8,650 nucleotides of DNA from an uncultured candidate division Zixibacteria bacterium (lineage in GTDB: Bacteria > Zixibacteria > MSB-5A5 > GN15 > FEB-12). The notes below the pieces were generated by a model, which did not search any database, was not told the DNA's origin, and saw nothing but the letters and a program-made list of their open reading frames with translations. The DNA is taken from contig CAJVYT010000172.1 of NCBI GenBank assembly GCA_913009765.1, positions 1 to 8,650 of the forward strand. Direction: 5' to 3'. This document shows positions 1-7,306 of this stretch, piece after piece. The number at the start of each line of letters is the position of its first letter. Positions within the stretch are counted from its first letter, which is position 1. Position numbers and translations under genes: made by a program.

Positions 1-1267
1 AATTATCAATTGCGTAATAAGCCTTTTTTATATCATTCGTATAGATGCCTGCCTGCAGACCATAGTCGGTATTATTAACATGCCGCACAGCTTCTTCAAA
101 ATTATCATATTCAATTATAGATACAATCGGAGCAAAAACTTCCATGCACATAACACGCATTTCTTTTGTAGTATTTCTAAGCACTGTTGGAAGCAATATT
201 CTGCCTTTTACTTTTCCTCCTGCAAGTAATTGTGCTCCCTGAGACACTGCTTCATCTATCCAGCTTTTTGCTCGTTCGGCTTCTCGTTCATCTATCATGG
301 GTCCGAGTTCTACATCCTTATCCAGAGGATTGCCCACTTTTATCGCTTTCACCGCCTGTACAAACTTTTTGCTGAATTCGTCTGCAATATCTCTGTGCAC
401 ATAGATACGCTGAAGAGAGATACACACCTGTCCCGAATTTGCAAAAGCACTTACAATGCATCTTGGTATGGCTTTATCAATATCCGCATCTTTTTCTATA
501 ATCGTCGCAGAATTACTTCCCAGCTCTAATGTAACTCTTTTGATACCCGCTTTCCTTATGATACTATCACCTACAGGAGGTGAGCCAGTAAACGTGACCT
601 TTTTGACTTTATCGTTTGTTACAAGTGCTTCTCCGATTTCTCCTCCGGGGCCGGTTACTATATTAAATACACCTTTGGGCAGGCCTGCCTCTTCTAAAAT
701 TTCTGCCAATATTAAGGCGGTTATCGGTGTAGTGGATGCCGGTTTCAATACAATCGTATTGCCGGATGCTATGGCCGGTGCCACTTTATGGGCAACGAGA
801 TTTAGAGGGAAGTTAAAGGGTGTTATAGCGGCAATAACACCCATCGGTACTCTGATAAAGTATCCTCTTCTGTTAACGCCCGATGCGCTTGCATCCATGG
901 GAATGGTTTCGCCATGAATTCTTTTCGCTTCTTCTGAGGCAAATTTGAATGTCTCGCAAGCTCTTCGTACTTCGCCGATGGAATATTTCCATGCTTTGCC
1001 TGCCTCTCTGCATATCATGGTTGCAATTTCATCCGAGCGTTTTGATATCAGATCTGCGGCTTTTTCCAATATCTTGGAACGTTCGTAAGCCGGCATTGTT
1101 TTAAACGTTTGAAAGGCTTTATCTGCCGCATCGACTGCTTTATTTACATCTTCGGTTGATACTTTCGGAACCCTTGCTATAACTTCTGATGAATACTTAT
1201 CTGTCACATCAATAGTTTCACCGGTTTCAATCCATGCTCCACCAATAAAAGTTTTATATGTTTTCAT
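1..1267 (-). CDS. Aldehyde dehydrogenase (NAD(P)-dependent), C-terminus cut by window edge
   Basis: Oxidises an aldehyde to the carboxylic acid with NAD(P)+, in the cytoplasm. My reading of the minus strand gives 422 uninterrupted codons from the ATG at 1267. ALDH landmarks appear in order: oxyanion-hole Asn152 in TPFNFP, cofactor-binding Lys175 in VLKPAS, FTGS at 226-229, general-base Glu248 in LELGS, nucleophile Cys282 in NSGQVC, and Glu376-x-Phe378 in EVFAP. The family usually runs about 475 residues, so roughly 50 C-terminal residues lie beyond the window. The start is supported by AAGGAGG at 1274-1280, six bases upstream. It follows livF after 30 nt and is the last visible gene of the operon. 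Beside an omega-aminotransferase it most likely oxidises the semialdehyde product (inference). Succinate-semialdehyde, malonate-semialdehyde, lactaldehyde and sulfoacetaldehyde dehydrogenases are all alternatives; the motifs fix the family, not the substrate. Confidence 0.93.
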   Translation of the reverse strand, partial: MKTYKTFIGGAWIETGETIDVTDKYSSEVIARVPKVSTEDVNKAVDAADKAFQTFKTMPAYERSKILEKAADLISKRSDEIATMICREAGKAWKYSIGEVRRACETFKFASEEAKRIHGETIPMDASASGVNRRGYFIRVPMGVIAAITPFNFPLNLVAHKVAPAIASGNTIVLKPASTTPITALILAEILEEAGLPKGVFNIVTGPGGEIGEALVTNDKVKKVTFTGSPPVGDSIIRKAGIKRVTLELGSNSATIIEKDADIDKAIPRCIVSAFANSGQVCISLQRIYVHRDIADEFSKKFVQAVKAIKVGNPLDKDVELGPMIDEREAERAKSWIDEAVSQGAQLLAGGKVKGRILLPTVLRNTTKEMRVMCMEVFAPIVSIIEYDNFEEAVRHVNNTDYGLQAGIYTNDIKKAYYAIDN

Positions 1268-1297
1268 ATATTACCTCCTTAATTAAAAAATAATTCT

Positions 1298-2008
1298 TTA
1301 TATTCCCATAAAAGCTTTTTGAACCGACGGATCATCTAAAAGTTGTTTGGCATCACCGCTATTCACAACATATCCTTGTTCTAAAACATATGCCCTGTTG
1401 CTTATATTTAACGAAGCATGAATATTCTGCTCTACTAATATTATTGTAGTACCTTTGTCGGCAATCTCTTTTATTGCAGCCATCATATCTTTAACAAGTA
1501 TTGGAGCCAGCCCTAAAGACGGTTCGTCAAACATCAGTATTTCCGGTTTAGCCATCAAACCTCTCCCCACGGCTACCATTTGCCTTTCTCCTCCGCTCAG
1601 TGTTCCTGCCAATTGCTTTCTTCTTTCTTTCAGGCGAGGGAACAGATCGAAAACTTTTTTCATTGTTTCAAACCTGTCATCGTAGGCTCTGGAATTATAA
1701 GAGCCCATTTCTAAATTTTCCTCTACACTCATAAAGGGGAATAACCTTCGTCCTTCAGGAACGTGTATAATGCCTCTTTCAACTATTATTTCAGGAGAAA
1801 GATCATTTATTTTTTTGCCGTTAAATATTATACTGCCTTTTTTGGGATGAAGCAGGCCGGAGATGGTTTTTAGAGTAGTTGTCTTGCCTGCACCATTTGC
1901 GCCTATTACACTCAAAACTTCGCCTTTTTCTATATATAGACTGACATCAAATAAAACTTCTATATCTCCGTAAGCTACGTCTATATTAGCAATCTCAAGA
2001 AATGACAT
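1298..2008 (-). CDS. livF: Branched-chain amino acid-type ABC transporter ATPase LivF
   Basis: One of two cytoplasmic ATPases that power the LivHM permease. Counting from the ATG at 2008 (236 residues, normal for LivF): Walker A GANGAGKTT at 36-44, the LivF-typical VPEGRRLFP segment near 83-91, the canonical signature LSGGERQ at 137-143, and Walker B FDEP at 160-163. The H-loop position reads VEQN, with Gln in place of His, as is usual for LivF. An ATG at 2014 would add two residues but directly abuts the AGGAG at 2015-2019. The ATG at 2008 has a six-base spacer, so I prefer it. The start lies inside the end of livG (14-nt overlap), which suggests translational coupling. The family call is secure; the transported substrate is unknown. 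Confidence 0.95.
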   Translation of the reverse strand: MSFLEIANIDVAYGDIEVLFDVSLYIEKGEVLSVIGANGAGKTTTLKTISGLLHPKKGSIIFNGKKINDLSPEIIVERGIIHVPEGRRLFPFMSVEENLEMGSYNSRAYDDRFETMKKVFDLFPRLKERRKQLAGTLSGGERQMVAVGRGLMAKPEILMFDEPSLGLAPILVKDMMAAIKEIADKGTTIILVEQNIHASLNISNRAYVLEQGYVVNSGDAKQLLDDPSVQKAFMGI

Positions 2009-2720
2009 ACTCATCTCCTAAATATGCTTTTATTACATTTTTATTTTTTGCTACTTCTTTGGGTGTTCCGCAAGCTATTTTTTCACCGAAATTCATAGCA
2101 TAAATTCTCTTTGATACGGACATTATAACCTGCATTATATGCTCTATTATCACTATTGTAACATCGTGATTATTAATTTTTTCTATAATCTTCAGCATAT
2201 CTTTTATTTCGTCCGGTCTTAACCCGGCCATAACTTCATCCAACAACAAAAGTTTTGGCCGGGTTGCGAGTGCTCGCGCCAGCTCCAATCTTTTTCTTTC
2301 CGGCAATGTCAGATTTTTTGCCAAAATATTTTTTTTCTCATATATATTTAAGAAATTTATGGTTTCTTCGGCTCTTTCTATCGCATCTTTTTTGTGTTGA
2401 GTTTTTACAAAAGCTCCAACCGTGACATTATATAAGACAGTTTTATTTGCAAACGGTTTTACCACCTGAAATGTTCTCGCCAAACCAAGCTTGGCTATTT
2501 GATAGGGTTTATATTTAGTTATATCATGTCCATCAAATATTATTCTGCCCGATGTGGGTTCCAAATTTCCCGATATACAGTTAAAAAAAGTTGTTTTACC
2601 GGCACCATTTGCACCTATTATGCCTACAATTTCTTTTTCATTAACTTCAAAGTCCATATTTTTTACAGCAACCAATCCGCCGAATTTTTTAATAATTTTC
2701 TCAGTTTTAAGAATAGCCAT
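1995..2720 (-). CDS. livG: Branched-chain amino acid-type ABC transporter ATPase LivG
   Basis: Second cytoplasmic ATPase of the importer, 241 residues. Walker A GANGAGKTT lies at 36-44, the Q-loop Gln at 85 (ARTFQ), Walker B LLLLDE at 157-162, and the H-loop His at 194 (IEHIM). The ABC signature is unusual: LTLPERKRLE at 137-146 replaces LSGGQ and has no glycine in the core, and Walker B is followed by VMAGL rather than the common PxxGL. The rest of the protein is well preserved, so this looks like a subfamily trait rather than decay. The start at 2720 has a modest AGGAA at 2726-2730, five bases away. It begins 9 nt after livM and overlaps livF by 14 nt. Confidence 0.95.
   Translation of the reverse strand: MAILKTEKIIKKFGGLVAVKNMDFEVNEKEIVGIIGANGAGKTTFFNCISGNLEPTSGRIIFDGHDITKYKPYQIAKLGLARTFQVVKPFANKTVLYNVTVGAFVKTQHKKDAIERAEETINFLNIYEKKNILAKNLTLPERKRLELARALATRPKLLLLDEVMAGLRPDEIKDMLKIIEKINNHDVTIVIIEHIMQVIMSVSKRIYAMNFGEKIACGTPKEVAKNKNVIKAYLGDEYVIS
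2015..2019 (-). promoter_or_regulatory. Ribosome binding site that decides the livF start
   Basis: AGGAG on the minus strand, within the 3' end of livG. It is zero bases from the ATG at 2014 and six bases from the in-frame ATG at 2008. Only the second spacing is normal, so translation most likely begins at 2008. Confidence 0.65.
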
Positions 2721-2729
2721 AGGATTTCC

Positions 2730-3737
2730 TTAAGATCGTTTTATTGTAACCATCTTTTTCACAAAACGGTTAAATATTTTAGTGAGTACTTCTTGTATTC
2801 CTCTGGGCTGATATATCATAACTAATACAAGTATTAATCCCAAAATAAACAGATGCAGTCCCGGCAGAGCACCGCCTAAGTACGTGCGTGTTAATTCTCC
2901 CAGAGGTTTCAATAGAAGTGCTCCCAATATCGGCCCAATAATAGTGCCCCTTCCGCCTATAATTGCTATGAAAGCTATTTCAAAAGATAGATCTATGCTG
3001 CCGACAGATTTTGGAAGAATATACAATATCCACTGAGCATAAAATGTGCCCGCTATGGCCGTAAAAAAAGCACTTAAAGCCATAGCAATTAATTTGTATT
3101 TTGCAACATTTACACCCAGGGATGCAGCAGCTTCAGGGTCCTCTCCGCCAGCTATTAAATAGTAACCCATTTTAGAGTTCATTAGAAAAACGGTTATGAC
3201 GAGCAGTATGATCAACATTACGAGTATAATATAATAATATGGAACTCTGCTGACCCATTGAAAGTTTGCAAATGAATCACCTGAGTAGCTAATCAGGATT
3301 CCTCTCGCTCCGCCCACATTTATAGAACCTATCTTGTCTATATTTTGAAACAGCACTTTAATGCCTTCTCCGAAAGCTATCGTAGCGAGAGCGAAATATG
3401 CCCCTCTGAGCTTAAATGTCGGAAGACCTATGATAATACCTATTACAGCAGAGATTATACCTCCTGCAAGCATACCCACCCATGGAGAGATGCCATACTG
3501 TACAAAAAGTATAGTTGATGTATAAGCACCTATAGCGATAAATGCTGCATTGCCTAAAGGCAAAACTCCGGCAAACCCTCCCACAAAATTCCATGCTGTT
3601 GCAATATACATAAAAAACATAACGACTATGAAGATTTGTATATAACCTTGGTTTTTAACAAAAACAGGTATTAAAAATACTACTATTGCCGATAACATCA
3701 GCAAAATCAGCTTAATTTGTTTTTCAGAAAATTTCAT
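2730..3737 (-). CDS. livM: Branched-chain amino acid-type ABC transporter permease LivM
   Basis: Inner-membrane permease subunit that pairs with LivH to form the transport channel. It has 335 residues and many hydrophobic segments, for example about 10-27, 33-51, 58-78, 84-104, 168-186, 214-234, 251-276 and 292-309. Family landmarks are GFAGVLPLGNAAFIAIGAY around 54-72, the ATPase-coupling segment EDPEAAASLGVN at 199-210, and the glycine-rich GGRGTIIGPILGA at 261-273. A short basic tail (NRFVKK...IKRS) ends the protein, in keeping with a cytoplasmic C-terminus. AGGAG at 3747-3751 lies nine bases before the ATG. It follows livH after 21 nt and precedes livG by 9 nt. Substrate specificity cannot be read from the permease. 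Confidence 0.95.
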   Translation of the reverse strand: MKFSEKQIKLILLMLSAIVVFLIPVFVKNQGYIQIFIVVMFFMYIATAWNFVGGFAGVLPLGNAAFIAIGAYTSTILFVQYGISPWVGMLAGGIISAVIGIIIGLPTFKLRGAYFALATIAFGEGIKVLFQNIDKIGSINVGGARGILISYSGDSFANFQWVSRVPYYYIILVMLIILLVITVFLMNSKMGYYLIAGGEDPEAAASLGVNVAKYKLIAMALSAFFTAIAGTFYAQWILYILPKSVGSIDLSFEIAFIAIIGGRGTIIGPILGALLLKPLGELTRTYLGGALPGLHLFILGLILVLVMIYQPRGIQEVLTKIFNRFVKKMVTIKRS

Positions 3738-3758
3738 ACAGTCAGTCTCCTAAATAAG

Positions 3759-4634
3759 TTAAAATTCTCCTTTAACTCCGAAGAGTCCGGAAGGTTTGAC
3801 AAACAATATTATTAAAAATATGACATAAATAACTTCTATTGTCCAGCTATAGGCTATAAATTGAGAGCCTACAGATTCTATTAAACCGATTATCAAACCG
3901 CCCACTAAAGCACCGGGAATACTTCCTAACCCTCCAAGAACGACTATAACAAAATCCATTATATCCAAATGCATACCTACTGTTGGATAAACATAATAAA
4001 ACGGCAGCAGTACGGCTCCGGCAATTCCGCATATAGCTGTACCTATACCAAACGTTACATTATATATTTTATACTGATTGATACCCATTAAACTTGCAGC
4101 TTCTCTGTCTTGACTTGTTGCTCTTATGGCTTTGCCCATTTTAGAATATTTCAAAAACCAAAATAATAACCCTGAAACAGTTATAGATATAAAAAATCCT
4201 ATTATTTTTGATAACGGGGCATAAAGACCGAAAATTGATATAGCTTTTGAAACGCTCGGTACATTAATGGTGCGATACTGGGCGCCAAAAAGCATTAGAG
4301 CGAGGTTGTCTAACATATACCAAATTCCTGTAGTAACGATTATAACTCCTATCGGTTCTCTTACATCTTTTTCGGATTCAAAAACAGGTTTGATCAAAAA
4401 CTTTTGAATGTAATAGCCCATAAAATATGTAAAAGGGACAACAACAACTAATGCTAAATACGGGTTTGTCCCTGTAAATTTAACAAACCAATATGTCGCA
4501 AATAAACCGCTCATCAGAAATGCGCCCTGAGCAAAGTTTATAACCTTTAGAACACCAAATATCAATGTCAGACCCACAGCGGTCAGACCATATATACTAC
4601 CCATCAAAATACCGTTAAGAATAGCAGATCCCAT
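3759..4634 (-). CDS. livH: Branched-chain amino acid-type ABC transporter permease LivH
   Basis: Inner-membrane permease, partner of LivM. At 291 residues it is the usual LivH length. The N-terminus has the family pattern NGILMGSIYGLTAVGLTLIFG (7-27) followed by VINFAQGAFLMSG (31-43). The coupling segment is around GKAIRATSQDREAASLMGIN (167-186), and the late glycine-rich stretch VVLGGLGSIPGALVGG lies at 231-246. Several further hydrophobic helices are visible. AAGGAG at 4640-4645 is five bases upstream of the chosen ATG. Another ATG at 4638 is out of frame and reaches a stop after seven codons. The gene is separated from the binding-protein gene by 43 nt containing a strong hairpin, which may set the ratio of permease to binding protein. 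Confidence 0.95.
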   Translation of the reverse strand: MGSAILNGILMGSIYGLTAVGLTLIFGVLKVINFAQGAFLMSGLFATYWFVKFTGTNPYLALVVVVPFTYFMGYYIQKFLIKPVFESEKDVREPIGVIIVTTGIWYMLDNLALMLFGAQYRTINVPSVSKAISIFGLYAPLSKIIGFFISITVSGLLFWFLKYSKMGKAIRATSQDREAASLMGINQYKIYNVTFGIGTAICGIAGAVLLPFYYVYPTVGMHLDIMDFVIVVLGGLGSIPGALVGGLIIGLIESVGSQFIAYSWTIEVIYVIFLIILFVKPSGLFGVKGEF

Positions 4635-4651
4635 TCATTCTCCTTTAGAGC

Positions 4652-4675
4652 AAAAGGAGGCTTGCGCCTCCTTTT
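4652..4675 (-). terminator. Intercistronic GNRA-loop hairpin (leaky terminator or mRNA stabiliser)
   Basis: On the minus strand the arms AAAAGGAGGC and GCCTCCTTTT are perfect inverted repeats of 10 bp, closed by a GCAA tetraloop of the stable GNRA class. The hairpin begins two bases after the binding-protein stop codon. It has the A-tract, GC stem, T-tract shape of an intrinsic terminator, but the T run is only four bases, so termination would be partial at most. In binding-protein transporter operons such hairpins are known to raise binding-protein mRNA relative to permease mRNA. The structure is seen directly; its effect is inferred. Confidence 0.7.
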
Positions 4676-4677
4676 AG

Positions 4678-5949
4678 TTAATAGTGATTTGGTTGTGGGA
4701 AAACCACTTTGAATCCGGCTCTTGCGTCTTTTTCAGGCCAAACCGTAACCCTTTCATACTTGTTTCCTACCTTTCGAACCTGAACCAATATCAATCCGGC
4801 ATCTATATTTTGTCCATCTTTACTAAATTTGACATATGGGTAGGACATCACAGTGAATGGACCGGTAGAAAGTTTGGAACGCAGCATTTCTTTTCTGAAC
4901 TTGTCAGGATTTGTCGAACATGTCTTTTTCAAAACTGCTATTATCGTATGCATGCCTATGTAAGCATCCATTGTTTCACCGTTTACGTCAATTCCGTAGA
5001 CTTCTTTAAACTTTTTGTTTAATTCTTTCAGACCCGGTTTATTCATGTCAGGAGCCCATTCGGACATATCAAATAGATAGTCTGCATTCTTGCCCGTGTT
5101 TTTTATAAATGCAGGATCTGCCTGTCCGCCGCCGCTTGATATAACTGCCCATGGTTTAACATCGTAATTTGCCATAGTATTCTGCAATAGTATGGCGTCG
5201 GCAGCGTCAGAGACAAGAAGCAGTATTTGAGGTTTGGCACTTTTTATTTTTAGCACAACGGGGGTTAAATCTGTAGCTGTTTCCGCATATGATTCGTTTA
5301 AAATAACCTTGTATCCATGCTGTTTTGCCAATTTGAGCCATGAATCATCAAAACTTTTTCCAAAATCGTTGTTAATATACACAAGACCCAAAGTTTTAAT
5401 TTTCTTATTTGTTTTTTTTGCCAAATAATCTATGAATTTAAACTGGTCTCTCGTCCACCATGAATCTTTCGCCGCTATTCTAAATAGATATTTAAAACCT
5501 CTCCCCGTTATTCTATCCATGACCGATACAGGTACTACAAAAGGAACTTTATGCATTTCTGCAACCTGACTTGCAGGATACGTAACACCTGAATTCCATG
5601 CTCCGGTTATTAAATTTACGTGGTCTACATTGATTAATTGTTCAACATCGGTTACCCCTACGGTAGGGTCACTTTTTGTGTCCAAATAGATCATTTTGAT
5701 CTTTGCGCCGTTTAATTTTCCCTTGCACTCAAATCCGCCGTTTGCATTAAACGGTTTTACAATGAACTCTCTCATCTGTTTGCCTTCTACGCCCGCTGAT
5801 GCCGACGGACCTGAAAGCGGCAGAATATTTCCTATCACCACTTCTTTCGTTTGAGCATTGGCGCTGTTTACAAAAGCGCCGAAAAACAACGTGACAAAGA
5901 AAAACAGCATCAAACTAAAACTAAATTTAAACCAATTAAGCTTACACAT
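4678..5949 (-). CDS. Periplasmic substrate-binding protein, branched-chain amino acid (LivJ/LivK) type
   Basis: Captures the substrate outside the inner membrane and delivers it to LivHM. It has 423 residues. The first 32 form a signal peptide: Lys3 and Lys8, a hydrophobic core at about 9-26, and a signal peptidase I site after Ala30-Asn31-Ala32. There is no lipobox, so it should be a free periplasmic protein. The mature start (VVIGNILPLSGPSASAGVEG, 37-56) is typical of type I periplasmic binding proteins (Peripla_BP_6 class). GAWNSGVTYPASQ at 116-128 falls in the usual ligand-contacting region. Two cysteines remain in the mature part (75 and 344). GAGGAGG at 5959-5965, nine bases before the ATG, supports the start. 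It lies 22 nt after the aminotransferase gene. The ligand cannot be named; an amino acid or omega-amino acid is likely from context. Confidence 0.93.
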   Translation of the reverse strand: MCKLNWFKFSFSLMLFFFVTLFFGAFVNSANAQTKEVVIGNILPLSGPSASAGVEGKQMREFIVKPFNANGGFECKGKLNGAKIKMIYLDTKSDPTVGVTDVEQLINVDHVNLITGAWNSGVTYPASQVAEMHKVPFVVPVSVMDRITGRGFKYLFRIAAKDSWWTRDQFKFIDYLAKKTNKKIKTLGLVYINNDFGKSFDDSWLKLAKQHGYKVILNESYAETATDLTPVVLKIKSAKPQILLLVSDAADAILLQNTMANYDVKPWAVISSGGGQADPAFIKNTGKNADYLFDMSEWAPDMNKPGLKELNKKFKEVYGIDVNGETMDAYIGMHTIIAVLKKTCSTNPDKFRKEMLRSKLSTGPFTVMSYPYVKFSKDGQNIDAGLILVQVRKVGNKYERVTVWPEKDARAGFKVVFPQPNHY

Positions 5950-5971
5950 ATCTCAATACCTCCTCAAAAAA

Positions 5972-7306
5972 TTATTGTATCTTGCTTGCAGCTTCTTCGA
6001 ATATATTCATAGCTTTTTCTAATTGCTCATCTGTTGTTGCAAGCGATGGCAAAAATCTGATATCATTACCAAATACGCCTGCCGATATAACAATCAACCC
6101 GTTTTTTATACATTCTTTTATTATTTTAGACGCTAACACTTTGTTCGGCTTCTTACTGTTTTTTTCTATAAACTCTACAGCTATCATGGATCCAAGACCT
6201 CTAACATCTCCCATGTTATCATTTTCTTTTTGTAGTTTCCTGAGTCTGTGCGTTATATACTTTCCTATCTCATTCGATCTTTCTACTAAACCGTTTTTTT
6301 CTATATATTCAATAGTTGCCATTCCGGAAACGCAAGCTATAGGATTTCCGCCATATGTTCCTCCGATTCTGCCGGGACCGACGGAATCCATGATATTTTT
6401 TTTGCCCACAACGGCACTTAAGGGAATTCCCGAAGCTATGGATTTGGCCAATGTTATTATATCGGGATCAATGCCGTAATGTTCCATAGCAAACATTTTG
6501 CCTGTTCTTGCAAACCCTGTTTGTATCTCATCAACAACAAAAACTATGTCATATTTTCTGCATATTGTTTCCAATCCCAGCATAAATTCTTTGGGTTGAA
6601 CAATAAACCCGCCTTCTCCCTGGATTGGCTCTATAATCATTGCAGCTATATCTGAAGGATCTACTTCCGAAACAAAAAATTGCTCTATATAATCAAGGCA
6701 TTCCATTGAGCATTTTCCAGATTCCTTGCCGAAAGGGCATCTATAGCAATAAGCTGAAGGAACTTTATAAACTTCGGGTGCAAACGGACCAAATTCATGC
6801 TTGTATGGTTTTACCTTGCTTGTTAGAGACATTGCCATTAGGGTTCTTCCGTGAAATGCATTGGAAAACGATATTATTCCTTTTCTTTTAGTATATACCT
6901 TGGCTATTTTTATGGCGTTTTCAACAGCTTCGGCACCGCTGTTAAAAAAAGCAACTTTTTTATCATTTTTAATCGGTACGATTTTGGTCAGCATTTCCGC
7001 TAACTTCAGATACGGTTCATAGGGTGTTATCATAAAGCAAGTGTGAAGATACTTCTCAGACTGTTTATTAATTGCGGATACTACTGAACTGACGCAGTGA
7101 CCGGCATTTGTTGAACCTATACCGCTATAAAAGTCTATATATATATTTCCATCCACATCTTTTAAAACGGCATCTTTTGCCTCATCAATAAAAAATGGTA
7201 CAAACGTAGATATACCATTTGCAACTAAAGCGTTTTTCTTTTTAAATAATTTTTCACTTTTGCCAAATCCCTTTTTTACAAAAGGTAATTCTTTTCCCGT
7301 AAGCAT
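5972..7306 (-). CDS. Class III PLP aminotransferase, GABA/omega-amino-acid type
   Basis: Moves an amino group from a donor to a keto acid using pyridoxal phosphate, in the cytoplasm. It has 444 residues, near the family norm. Visible motifs: the phosphate-binding NSGAEA at 122-127, FHG at 151-153, EPIQGEGGF at 226-234, the cofactor-binding Asp259 in VVDEIQTGFARTG, the Schiff-base Lys288 in TLAKSIASG, GGTYGGNP at 315-322, and Arg417 in DIRFLP, placed like the carboxylate-binding Arg of GABA aminotransferases. An extra segment carries four cysteines at 187, 190, 199 and 203 (C-x2-C-x8-C-x3-C). Its ATG overlaps the regulator's stop by one base. GABA, beta-alanine, 5-aminovalerate, taurine or ornithine could be the donor. 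Some class III relatives are amino-acid racemases, so that also remains possible. The gabT name is not assigned because the substrate is unproven. Confidence 0.92.
   Translation of the reverse strand: MLTGKELPFVKKGFGKSEKLFKKKNALVANGISTFVPFFIDEAKDAVLKDVDGNIYIDFYSGIGSTNAGHCVSSVVSAINKQSEKYLHTCFMITPYEPYLKLAEMLTKIVPIKNDKKVAFFNSGAEAVENAIKIAKVYTKRKGIISFSNAFHGRTLMAMSLTSKVKPYKHEFGPFAPEVYKVPSAYCYRCPFGKESGKCSMECLDYIEQFFVSEVDPSDIAAMIIEPIQGEGGFIVQPKEFMLGLETICRKYDIVFVVDEIQTGFARTGKMFAMEHYGIDPDIITLAKSIASGIPLSAVVGKKNIMDSVGPGRIGGTYGGNPIACVSGMATIEYIEKNGLVERSNEIGKYITHRLRKLQKENDNMGDVRGLGSMIAVEFIEKNSKKPNKVLASKIIKECIKNGLIVISAGVFGNDIRFLPSLATTDEQLEKAMNIFEEAASKIQ

Noticed and set aside
456..917. Plus-strand open frame of 153 codons
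   Set aside because: It lies antisense to the aldehyde dehydrogenase, which carries the full set of family motifs in the opposite frame. The plus-strand peptide has no recognisable domain.
2499..2825. Plus-strand open frame across the livG/livM junction
   Set aside because: It is antisense to two well-supported genes and its peptide has no recognisable features.
4636..4638. Upstream ATG as an alternative livH start
   Set aside because: It is out of frame with LivH and reaches a stop after seven codons. The ATG at 4634 has a normal ribosome binding site spacing and begins the conserved LivH N-terminus.
5982..6479. Plus-strand open frame of 165 codons, rich in Ser, Phe and Ile
   Set aside because: It is antisense to the aminotransferase C-terminal half. 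Its composition is what the complement of an AT-rich gene gives, and no family features are seen.
5972..7306. Firm gabT assignment
   Set aside because: The motifs fix class III aminotransferase of GABA type, but relatives with the same motifs use other omega-amino acids, ornithine or taurine, or are racemases.
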